DNA of 64,000 nt from Cyanobacteria bacterium FACHB-471 (GTDB taxonomy: Bacteria > Cyanobacteriota > Cyanobacteriia > Elainellales > Elainellaceae), in NCBI GenBank assembly GCA_014695345.1, contig JACJOC010000020.1, positions 62,001 to 126,000 on the forward strand. Reading direction: 5' to 3'. The notes below the pieces were generated by a model. That model worked only from the letters and a program-made list of their open reading frames with translations, was not told the DNA's origin and ran no database searches. The position numbers were made by a program, and so were the translations under genes. Shown in pieces: positions 1 to 5,994 of the stretch; the first letter of the stretch is position 1; each line of letters begins with the position of its first letter.

Positions 1-426
1 TGCCATATTGACGATCGCCCCACCCCCACTTTTGAGCATCGCCGGAATCTCATACTTCATCGATAGCCACACTGCTTTCAGGTTGACGTTTAATTCTAAG
101 TCCCACTCTGGCTCTGACAGTTCAACGAGTGGTGTAGCTTTGCCAAATCCAGCGTTGTTGAAAACACAGTCGAGACGACTGTAGGACTCTAAAGTTCGAT
201 TAATGAGTGCATCAATATCTGCTGCCTTTGTCACGTCAGTCTTGATAAAAAAACCATCACTGCCAGCCGCTTTGACCTGCTGAACTGTTTCTTCGCCTTC
301 TGACTCTCTACGAGCCGCAACAACGACCTTCGCCCCTTGTCTAGCCAACTCAATCGCAGTAGCTCGACCGATTCCAGAGCTTCCACCTGTGACGATCGCG
401 ACCTTCCCACTTAGCCCAAGACCCAT
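1..426 (-). CDS. SDR family oxidoreductase, C-terminus beyond the window
   Basis: NAD(P)-dependent short-chain dehydrogenase/reductase; the substrate cannot be told. The visible 142 residues begin MGLGLSGKVAIVTGG and show the Rossmann cofactor motif TGGSSGIG near residues 14-21, an RR pair after beta-2 (AARRES) that favours NADP, the DVT motif, the NNAG motif near residue 93, and the start of the strand carrying the catalytic Ser (GGGAIVNMA). The catalytic Ser-Tyr-Lys part lies off the left edge, so activity cannot be judged. The start is the only in-frame ATG before the conserved N-terminus. It is the last gene seen in the minus-strand accessory cluster and is preceded by an inverted repeat 9 bases upstream of its start codon. 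Confidence 0.9.
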   Translation of the reverse strand, partial: MGLGLSGKVAIVTGGSSGIGRATAIELARQGAKVVVAARRESEGEETVQQVKAAGSDGFFIKTDVTKAADIDALINRTLESYSRLDCVFNNAGFGKATPLVELSEPEWDLELNVNLKAVWLSMKYEIPAMLKSGGGAIVNMA

Positions 427-434
427 GCTGCTCG

Positions 435-469
435 CTCCTAGTTACAACTGTTTGTGAGTAAGCTAGGAG
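435..469. promoter_or_regulatory. Inverted repeat just upstream of the SDR gene
   Basis: Arms CTCCTAGTTAC (435-445) and GTAAGCTAGGAG (458-469) are complementary apart from one extra base, with a 12-base loop. It sits 9 bases before the SDR start codon, where it could be a repressor operator or a 5'-leader hairpin covering the ribosome binding site (TAGGAG lies in the arm nearer the gene). Function is inferred from position only. Confidence 0.4.
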
Positions 470-523
470 AAATGTTCACGATTGTCTATCAACTTCTTGC
501 GATCGCATTCGATAAATACCCTC

Positions 524-1348
524 TTAAGCCCGACGTCTCGAACCCAATACCGAAACTATCAACATGATTGAAAAAACTATAGGAATAGCAACTTTGAAGC
601 CTTCTATTACTGATGTATAGAGACGAGGGGAAGGAAGACAAGAAATCACATCCAGATCCCCACAAACCAGAGATTTCAAAAGTCCCTTTCCTAGCAAAGG
701 GCAAAGCAATGAAAATAGAGCAACACTAATCCAGCCTAACTTTTCAGCTAATGAAATAGCGGCGAGATGCCGAGCTGGTTTATTCAAAGTGATAGTAATA
801 CGCGAAATTCGCCTAGCTAATTCTTGTGTATCTACTGCACTTTTCTGTTCATACCATTGAGCAATGTTTTGACCTGCTAATCCTCCTGCCCACCCAGCAA
901 CTATAGATGCAAGTACGGAGTTAAAACCAATGAAAACAGCTGAGCTAGGTGTCATCGGTGTGGAAGAAAAATACCAGGGTGCAAAAGCTGCTGCTCCTCC
1001 TGCAGCTATGGAAGCACTAATAAACTTGACCACCCCGTGATAGAGGCGAACATATTTTAATGGGTAAAAAAATAGACATGTTGTGACACTTAACAACAGC
1101 CCATTAACTAGCCCTAATCCTAAGCCCAATCCAGCACCAATAGCTCCTGTCCAGATAAAAGCAAGAAGAGTAAGACCAAAAAGCCCACCCAGTACACTTC
1201 CCGATATCAATCCTATCGTCCCACTTCGCAAAACAATGTACCCTGCTAGCTTTAGTCTTGAGAGCGATGTTCGGCTCTTCAAGCTAGGTTCATTATTGAT
1301 AGCCATTGCTTTTTTCTTAACAGGTACGCTTGCACTTGATTGTTGCAT
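524..1348 (-). CDS. Multi-pass membrane protein related to a kinase-attached membrane domain
   Basis: 274-residue integral membrane protein of unknown function. After a polar N-terminus of about 30 residues there are two Gly-rich hydrophobic stretches (about 35-60 and 68-92), two more around 105-125 and 140-165, a polar loop with the signature AGQNIAQWYEQKS, then two further hydrophobic segments near the end. The segment from FYPLKYVRLYHGVVKFISA to the AQWYE signature matches the membrane C-terminus of the Ser/Thr kinase at 55321-56778 (YYPLHHPRKYKQTIKAVST, then IGQSVAQWYERRS), so it appears to be a free-standing version of that module. It is preceded by an attC-like site 13 bases before its start, with AAGGAT as a plausible ribosome site. 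No enzymatic motif is seen. Confidence 0.8.
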   Translation of the reverse strand: MQQSSASVPVKKKAMAINNEPSLKSRTSLSRLKLAGYIVLRSGTIGLISGSVLGGLFGLTLLAFIWTGAIGAGLGLGLGLVNGLLLSVTTCLFFYPLKYVRLYHGVVKFISASIAAGGAAAFAPWYFSSTPMTPSSAVFIGFNSVLASIVAGWAGGLAGQNIAQWYEQKSAVDTQELARRISRITITLNKPARHLAAISLAEKLGWISVALFSLLCPLLGKGLLKSLVCGDLDVISCLPSPRLYTSVIEGFKVAIPIVFSIMLIVSVLGSRRRA

Positions 1349-1361
1349 CTTAAAATCCTTC

Positions 1362-1444
1362 TAACGATGCGCATCACCCGCCGCCAATGAATTCTCAATC
1401 CCAACAGACAACCTGAATACGGTTGGGTGCATGGGCATTTATGG
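1362..1444 (-). repeat. attC-like inverted repeat between arr and the membrane protein gene
   Basis: On the minus strand the right-hand end reads GGGTGATGCGCATCGTTAG and the left-hand end folds onto it as the complement of GGGTGCATGGGCATTTATGG, pairing about 16 of 19 positions with an extrahelical base. The 3' end is CGTTAG, the shape of an integron R' core (GTTRRRY), and the central spacer is about 45 bases. It lies 10 bases after the arr stop and 13 bases before the next start, where a cassette recombination site would be. The R'' core (CCATAAAT) deviates from consensus. Confidence 0.5.
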
Positions 1445-1454
1445 AAAGCCGGAC

Positions 1455-1871
1455 TCAGTCCTCGATAGCCTCAACACCCAGTTGCCTAAGTCGCTCAAGG
1501 TTGTCCTTCATGGCTTTGAGATCTTGGGGCGAGTGCCCCTTCCAATCCATAACCTCACCCGTGACCCGAAGCGGAGCCTGAGAGCGGTATGACTTCGTTG
1601 GATTGCCCGGATACTTCTTGTCCGTCAGATTTGGGTCATCTGCAATCGAACCGGTCGGCTCCACAATGTAGATTCTGCCAGGTCCTTCGCCAAGGGCCAG
1701 CTCGGCTCCCCAGATGGCCGCATCTAAGGTGGCGGTCAGATAGACGTAGGCCGCCTTTTTCCTCTTGCCGTAGTTAGAGTTATAGCCTGGCACGATCAGG
1801 TCCCCTGGTTTCAAGTCGGCTTTCGTACCATGATAGAACTGCTGCGAAATCAGGTCGTCGATCGCTTCCAT
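1455..1871 (-). CDS. arr: NAD(+)-rifampin ADP-ribosyltransferase (Arr)
   Basis: Arr transfers ADP-ribose from NAD to the ansa-chain hydroxyl of rifamycins and inactivates them; it acts alone in the cytoplasm. The 138-residue product has the whole compact fold: FYHGTKADLKPGDLI, YVYLTATLDAAIWGAELA, GRIYIVEPTGSIADDPN and NPTKSYRSQAPLRVTGEV. With this start, His14, Tyr44 and Asp79 have the same spacing (30 and 35 residues) as the functional His19, Tyr49 and Asp84 of mycobacterial Arr. This start has AGGA eight bases upstream; another ATG at 1886 is possible, and the longer open frame to 1991 runs into the attC-like site and is rejected. Arr genes are common integron cargo and this one is bracketed by two attC-like hairpins. 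Resistance is inferred, not shown. Confidence 0.9.
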   Translation of the reverse strand: MEAIDDLISQQFYHGTKADLKPGDLIVPGYNSNYGKRKKAAYVYLTATLDAAIWGAELALGEGPGRIYIVEPTGSIADDPNLTDKKYPGNPTKSYRSQAPLRVTGEVMDWKGHSPQDLKAMKDNLERLRQLGVEAIED

Positions 1872-1964
1872 TGGTTTGTTCCTCATACTCTTCGGATGCA
1901 CTACTATCCGTTTGCAAGTCTCGGGACAATCTCGACTGAAGGTAGGTTGCCCCGAGACCGACTT

Positions 1965-2051
1965 CCATCCAACGTCAAAGGTGAGCGGCAACAGACATGC
2001 TCAGTTTTCACACAAGTTTTCGACTGTCCGCTCCACCACTGTATTGGACTG
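1965..2051 (-). repeat. attC-like inverted repeat between the NmrA-like gene and arr
   Basis: The arm GGTGAGCGGCAACAG (plus strand 1980-1994) is the near-perfect complement of CTGTCCGCTCCACC (2024-2037), with one extrahelical base. Outside these lie the outer cores: ATCCAACG on one side (R' GTTGGAT on the minus strand) and GTATTGGACT on the other (R'' AGTCCAATAC). Nested arms, an unpaired spacer and GTTRRRY at the 3' end are the defining attC architecture. It starts about 8 bases after the NmrA-like stop codon. Confidence 0.6.
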
Positions 2052-2058
2052 CTTACAA

Positions 2059-2928
2059 CTACTCTTGTGCAAATATTGTTTTATAGTCCCAAGCAAATTC
2101 ATCAAAAGTAATCGGCTGCTTTCCTCCAATTTGAGTAACTACGTCAGTAAGAGTTGGTTTTCCTTTGCTAGCGATTTGCCAAGACGTAGTCACCGCTTCA
2201 GCAAACCACTCTGGAACATTAGATTGAATTAGAGTCTGCTTAAAATCTAACGAAGAGGCATCAATGTAAGTAATCTTTTGATTGGCAACTATGGAAAGCT
2301 TTTCAGCAATCTCTGCTAGTGAGAGTAGCTCTGAACCCGTTAAGTTATACGTTTTCCCCTCATGTTCTTCTTCTGTCAAAATTGCAGATCCAACACGCAC
2401 AACATCACGAATATCTATGGGTGCGGTTTTTGCATCTCTCATGGGCAAAGACAATGTACCTTTTGTCCTCATCTCATGAGAAAACCATAGAAAGTTTTGC
2501 ATAAACGAGTTTGTCTGCAAGATTGTAAATTTGATACCGGATTGTTTTAGGTGCTGCTCTGCGGTGGCATGGTGCTTGAAAAACTGGCAGGGTGATTCAG
2601 GGTCGGATTTAACAGTAGATAATTTGACAATGTGCTGTATTCCAGTGCGTTTAGCTGCTTGGTAAAGTTGAATCTCTTGCTCCGCTTGATTAATCGTATT
2701 GGGGGGAATTGAAAAAAGGCGATCGCACCCCTGCAAGGCCACATCTAAATGATCGAGTCGGTTGAGATCTCCTAAGCAAACAGATGCTCCCAGGGCTTGA
2801 AGGTTAGCTGCTTTTTGCGAATTTCTGACCAGCACCCTTACTGGTTTGCCTGATTGCAAGAGCGATTCAACCAGCTTACTACCGATTCTTCCTGTTGCAC
2901 CTGTTATGAGAATCATGGAAATTGCCAT
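2059..2928 (-). CDS. NmrA/atypical SDR family NAD(P)-binding protein
   Basis: Predicted NAD(P)-binding oxidoreductase or redox sensor of the NmrA/quinone-oxidoreductase-2-like type; no substrate can be assigned. The 289 residues begin with MILITGATGRIGSKLVE, the atypical-SDR motif GATGxxG, then RVLVRN after beta-2 and the acidic GDL motif. The central region (SPCQFFKHHATAEQHLKQSG) matches the family helix in which a classical Tyr-Lys pair is replaced. The first ATG overlaps the stop of the upstream GNAT gene (TAATG), so the two are probably translationally coupled; an ATG five codons in is an alternative. An attC-like site follows the stop, as if GNAT and this gene form one two-gene cassette. 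Confidence 0.88.
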   Translation of the reverse strand: MAISMILITGATGRIGSKLVESLLQSGKPVRVLVRNSQKAANLQALGASVCLGDLNRLDHLDVALQGCDRLFSIPPNTINQAEQEIQLYQAAKRTGIQHIVKLSTVKSDPESPCQFFKHHATAEQHLKQSGIKFTILQTNSFMQNFLWFSHEMRTKGTLSLPMRDAKTAPIDIRDVVRVGSAILTEEEHEGKTYNLTGSELLSLAEIAEKLSIVANQKITYIDASSLDFKQTLIQSNVPEWFAEAVTTSWQIASKGKPTLTDVVTQIGGKQPITFDEFAWDYKTIFAQE

Positions 2929-3425
2929 TAAACCTTGTACTCATACCTTGCTATAAAATAGGGCCCAACTTGGCGATCGCTATGATGCCGGAACCCAAAG
3001 TTTTCATAAACCCTTCTCAAACGCAGACGATCTGCGGCACAGTCTAGACGTAGGAAGCGTTTGCCTAAATCTCGGCTCTGTTTGACAGCCCACTTCATTA
3101 GCCCCGTTGAAACATTGCCACCCGCAAAGCACCGTCGCACTGCCAACCGATGAATGAATGCTGAATCTTCTTGAGAAATGTCTGACCAAAACATTAAGTC
3201 TTCAAGCTGAAACTTAACAACTCCAACAGGGTCGTCCTCAACAAAAGCTATGTAGAATAAGCCCGCTTCAACATCTGGACGAATTGCCTCTGGGGAAACT
3301 TCTTCCTTCTCCCATAGCGCCATATTCTGCTGTTTAAGCCATGAAGCAGCTTCGTCCAAAATACCCGAAACCGTTGACAAGTCATTTGGAGTCGCTTGAC
3401 GTACTGAAATAGATAGCATCTGCAT
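2928..3425 (-). CDS. GNAT family N-acetyltransferase
   Basis: Acetyl-CoA-dependent N-acetyltransferase of unknown acceptor. The 165 residues follow the GNAT plan: beta-1 (SISVRQATPNDLSTVSGIL), beta-strands 2-4 around GLFYIAFVEDDPVGVVKFQ, the acetyl-CoA strand and loop at AFIHRLAVRRCFAGGNVSTGLMKWA, and the C-terminal RLDCAADRLRLRRVYENFGF. The pyrophosphate loop reads RRCFAGGNVS, less canonical than R/QxxGxG/A but in the right place. Two ATG codons lie close together (MQML); the second is an equally good start. It overlaps the NmrA-like gene by one base. GNAT genes are common integron cargo. Confidence 0.87.
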   Translation of the reverse strand: MQMLSISVRQATPNDLSTVSGILDEAASWLKQQNMALWEKEEVSPEAIRPDVEAGLFYIAFVEDDPVGVVKFQLEDLMFWSDISQEDSAFIHRLAVRRCFAGGNVSTGLMKWAVKQSRDLGKRFLRLDCAADRLRLRRVYENFGFRHHSDRQVGPYFIARYEYKV

Positions 3426-3484
3426 GAGATCAACTTAAAACACCAACAAACAACTTCTCAACAGCATCTCACTGATAACTTAAA

Positions 3485-3553
3485 GCAGTCCAACGCCCCC
3501 GTTTACCCGACGCAATAACCTCTCGAACTCTATAGCTACGGCATGGTTGGCAC
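3485..3553 (-). repeat. Weak attC-like inverted repeat
   Basis: AGTCCAACGCC (plus strand, from 3487) faces GGCATGGTTGGCAC (to 3553), whose complement GTGCCAACCATGCC shares the CCAAC core. It lies immediately after the secreted-protein stop codon. The minus strand carries GCGTTGGAC, a consensus-like R' core, but the inner arms pair poorly. Confidence 0.25.
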
Positions 3554-3555
3554 CA

Positions 3556-4473
3556 TCACGGAGGTGGCATCCACTGACCCTGGCTAACCAGACGAATATC
3601 AGTGCCTGTAATATTGGTGTGGTAGACCCGCAGGGGTTGCTGTATCGGCGTGCCGGAGGTTACCTGATCAACCAGGATTTGCACCGCCCACCCTGGACGA
3701 ATATCCATGCCACAACTGGGGGCACCTTCACGGGTATTCAAACAGCAATCAAAGAAGCGCGCCTCTGCCCAGAACAGGTGCAAACTGGAGGTGGGAAGTC
3801 CAGCATCCTCTGCGACTTGGGTCAGAATTCTCCGTTGTACGGCTTCTGATAGACTTTGCAACCCGTCAGGTTGGGGTACCCAGGAACCGACTTCAGCTCC
3901 CTGCGGGATATAGTAAACCAGGCGGAGCAGCTCGGAACGCCCCCCTCCTGCAACAACCATTCGCCACCCAGATACATCAATGTCAGGGCAGATACCACGC
4001 ATCGGGCGGGAGGGTCCAGAACCACCGCTACATTCGTTCCAGGTGACAGGTTCAATTGATTCAACCTGGACACTGATATCGGCTGGTGCATCTGAAGCCA
4101 CTTCAAGCATTAGGTCAGGGGTGTTGAACCGTTCCTGGGCATCCTGCATAACCGCATCAGTAAGCGTATGAGAGAGGCTACCCATGTCAATGTGCGATCG
4201 CATCTCTCCCGACACATCTTGAATGGGAGATGCAACAGTGCGAATGTGATTGATGCGGTTTTGATAGTCTCGTTGAAAGGTGCGTCTCCCGGTATTTGCA
4301 ACGGAACGAGGTAATTCCATGCGCTCAAACACAACGGTTGGCTGGGAGGACGCGATCGCTGGGCGTCCGGTCACGGAGAATGAGGACAAGGGCGGGAAAT
4401 GGGCAAGGCTACTGCTGGCGATCGCAACCGATAACCCAATTGCCCTATATATGAATCCTTGAACCTGCATCAC
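3556..4473 (-). CDS. Secreted protein of unknown function
   Basis: 305-residue exported protein that I do not recognise. The N-terminus (MMQVQGFIYRAIGLSVAIASSSLAHF) is a signal peptide-like segment, with possible cleavage around the Ala-rich stretch before residue 40. The mature part has no membrane segment, several cysteines (WNECSGGSG, GICPDID, FFDCCLNTREGAPSCGM) that could form disulfides, and repeated beta-like hydrophobic strands. A segment SLSEAVQRRILTQVAEDAGLPTSSLHLFWAEARFFDCCLN looks conserved-domain-like; such extracytoplasmic proteins are frequent in cyanobacteria. A possible ribosome site is unclear. Neighbours do not indicate a job. Confidence 0.75.
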   Translation of the reverse strand: MMQVQGFIYRAIGLSVAIASSSLAHFPPLSSFSVTGRPAIASSQPTVVFERMELPRSVANTGRRTFQRDYQNRINHIRTVASPIQDVSGEMRSHIDMGSLSHTLTDAVMQDAQERFNTPDLMLEVASDAPADISVQVESIEPVTWNECSGGSGPSRPMRGICPDIDVSGWRMVVAGGGRSELLRLVYYIPQGAEVGSWVPQPDGLQSLSEAVQRRILTQVAEDAGLPTSSLHLFWAEARFFDCCLNTREGAPSCGMDIRPGWAVQILVDQVTSGTPIQQPLRVYHTNITGTDIRLVSQGQWMPPP

Positions 4474-4632
4474 CAGACATCCTTCGATAACCGATTTGCC
4501 AGAGAATACGATTTGAACCTATTGCTACCGTAAATAGAAACGGTTGCTAAATGGTTATGGTTGCTAAAACTGCAACCACACAGTACCCCAAACCACAAAA
4601 ATTGCATTTTCAGAGCAAATTCGGTTAAAGAG

Positions 4633-4667
4633 CCCAAATAAAACGCCGTATCCCCGCTTTATTTGGG
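4633..4667. terminator. Perfect 10-bp AT-rich hairpin, possible terminator
   Basis: CCCAAATAAA (4633-4642) and TTTATTTGGG (4658-4667) are exact complements with a 15-base loop; GTTTTAC follows on the plus strand. It lies in the 320-base gap downstream of the hydrolase gene and upstream of the secreted-protein gene. Read on the minus strand the downstream T-run is weak, so a role as terminator or as a cassette-borne element is uncertain. The rest of the gap holds the attC-like site. Confidence 0.4.
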
Positions 4668-4712
4668 GTTTTACGGTTATTCAAACGGGTTTGATATTAA
4701 ATATGAAGCCAG

Positions 4713-4798
4713 ACAACGTTCCGCCTCACCCACCGCTAGTAATCTTTTGGACATAACCAGTAATCCCTAAACGGTCGGTGTGCAGGCGAATTGTTATG
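4713..4798 (-). repeat. attC-like inverted repeat at the end of the hydrolase gene
   Basis: The plus-strand arm ACAACGTTCCGCCTCACCCACCG (23 bases, 4713-4735) is matched at 4772-4794 by an arm whose complement is nearly the same: about 17 of 23 positions pair, with bulges. On the minus strand it starts GCATAACAATTCGCCTGC and ends GGCGGAACGTTGTC. The hydrolase stop codon TAA lies inside the first core, a hallmark of integron cassettes. This is the most attC-like site in the window, although the R' core GTTGTCT departs from GTTRRRY. Confidence 0.6.
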
Positions 4799-5666
4799 CG
4801 GCGGTTTCATCTACTAAGAACTCGCGCATATACTGATTTACCAACTGCGGTTTTTCCTCATGTGCCCAATGACCACAGTTAGGTAAGTAGCGAATGGTTA
4901 AGTTTTCCACGTAAAATTCTGTGCCTTCGGCTAACTCTTTTCCCATTGCTGCATCTCCTTCTCCCCAAATCATCAGAGTTGGCACTTTAAGAACTCCCCA
5001 ACGTCGATCAACGAGCCAAGATTGGAAAAAGTTGCGGTACCAATTCACCATTGCGGTCAATGCGCCCGGTCTAGCTGCTGCCTCTTTATAAACTTCAAGA
5101 TCCGAAGCAGTAAATGCATCTTTTTCAATGGCATAGTTGAGGAAGCCACCTTTCAGCAACTGATAATCTGATTTGCGGAATAAAGCTTCTGGCAACCAAG
5201 GAAGCTGAAAGACAAAAAAGTACCAACTTCGGAGTAGCTGTTGCGGAGTTCGTAATGCCGCAATGATTTTTGCTAGGTGCGCCTGATTAATAACAATCAA
5301 TCGATTTACCATTTCAGGATGGGCGTAGGCAAACTCCCACGCAACGGCTCCGCCTCGATTGTGTCCAACCAAAATGCAATCTTTGTAGCCCAACCCTTCA
5401 ATTACTGCTTTGACATCAGCGATCGCATCTTCTACTCGATAAGCATTCTTATTGCTGGGTTTATCACTCTCATTATGTCCACGCAAATCAACGGCTACAA
5501 CCTTGTAGTTGCCGGAGAATTCAGGAATTTGATGTCGCCACGAGTACCAAAACGCTGGAAAGCCATGCAACATCAACATTAGTTGACCTTCCCCTTGAGT
5601 CACGTAATGCAGTTTGACTCCATTGTTATCAATGAAGCCATGTTGCCACTTTCCCTGATTCTCCAT
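4794..5666 (-). CDS. Alpha/beta hydrolase, epoxide-hydrolase-like, with Asn at the nucleophile position
   Basis: 290-residue alpha/beta-hydrolase fold protein closest in layout to epoxide hydrolases and haloacetate dehalogenases. Visible: the oxyanion loop HGFPAFWYSWRHQ near residues 35-47, VDLRGHNESDKP, the nucleophile elbow VGHNRGG near residue 100, a lid region with paired Trp/Tyr-rich helices, the acid region MIWGEGDAAMG and the catalytic His in NCGHWAHEEKP. In this family the elbow normally reads GHDxGG with Asp as nucleophile; here the codon is AAT (Asn). The protein may therefore be inactive, or be activated by deamidation. The start is the first ATG, with a conserved N-terminus. It is followed directly by an attC-like site holding its stop codon. 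Confidence 0.88.
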   Translation of the reverse strand: MENQGKWQHGFIDNNGVKLHYVTQGEGQLMLMLHGFPAFWYSWRHQIPEFSGNYKVVAVDLRGHNESDKPSNKNAYRVEDAIADVKAVIEGLGYKDCILVGHNRGGAVAWEFAYAHPEMVNRLIVINQAHLAKIIAALRTPQQLLRSWYFFVFQLPWLPEALFRKSDYQLLKGGFLNYAIEKDAFTASDLEVYKEAAARPGALTAMVNWYRNFFQSWLVDRRWGVLKVPTLMIWGEGDAAMGKELAEGTEFYVENLTIRYLPNCGHWAHEEKPQLVNQYMREFLVDETAA

Positions 5667-5747
5667 ACGAAAAACCTCAATTTAGTGACTGAACAATAGA
5701 TTCGAATCCTACCAGCAAAACCAAACCAATGCTAACTAACCCACAGG

Positions 5748-5794
5748 CAGCTTCAACGTACCATCACAACCGATAACTCGCGTTGTTAGGCTGC
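5748..5794 (-). repeat. Short attC-like inverted repeat upstream of the hydrolase gene
   Basis: GCAGCTTCAACG (from 5748) faces CGTTGTTAGGCTGC (5781-5794), whose complement is GCAGCCTAACAACG. The GTTAGGC and GCCTAAC cores are consensus integron cores. The inner arms are poor and the site is short (47 bases). It abuts the interspersed repeat that follows. Confidence 0.35.
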
Positions 5795-5994
5795 GATCGC
5801 TTGCTCAAGTCCATAAACTTGGTGCGTTTCCAGAAATTTATCGGCGGAGTAATTAATGGTTGTAATGGGGGATGTACCCTACAAGATTGGCGATCGCTTG
5901 CTTCAAGCATGAGCATGGTGCGTTCCAGAAATCTATCGGTGGAGTCGCGAGAGTTGTAATTAAGGAACGCACCCTACAAGATCGGCGATCGCAC
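5792..5994. repeat. Two tandem copies of a roughly 105-bp interspersed repeat
   Basis: Copy A (5792-5896) and copy B (5891-5994) each run from GCGATCGCTTGC through TGGTGCGTTYCCAGAAATYT and a central GTTGTAAT to a terminal CCCTACAAGATYGGCGATCGC. Copy B has perfect 10-bp arms, GGTGCGTTCC and GGAACGCACC, about 45 bases apart, and copy A a decayed version. A third copy is at 8322-8424 in the same orientation. Form and size suggest a non-autonomous palindromic element of the kind dispersed in cyanobacterial genomes. Copy B overlaps the last codons of the sensor kinase. Together with the attC-like site it fills the 307-base gap before the hydrolase gene. Confidence 0.7.

Noticed and set aside
1083-1364. 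93-codon plus-strand frame opposite the membrane protein
   Set aside because: Shadow of the minus-strand gene, Pro/Lys-rich and without any family features.
1872-1991. Longer N-terminus for Arr starting at 1991
   Set aside because: The extra 40 residues overlap the attC-like hairpin and have no counterpart in known Arr proteins, which start close to FYHGTKAD.
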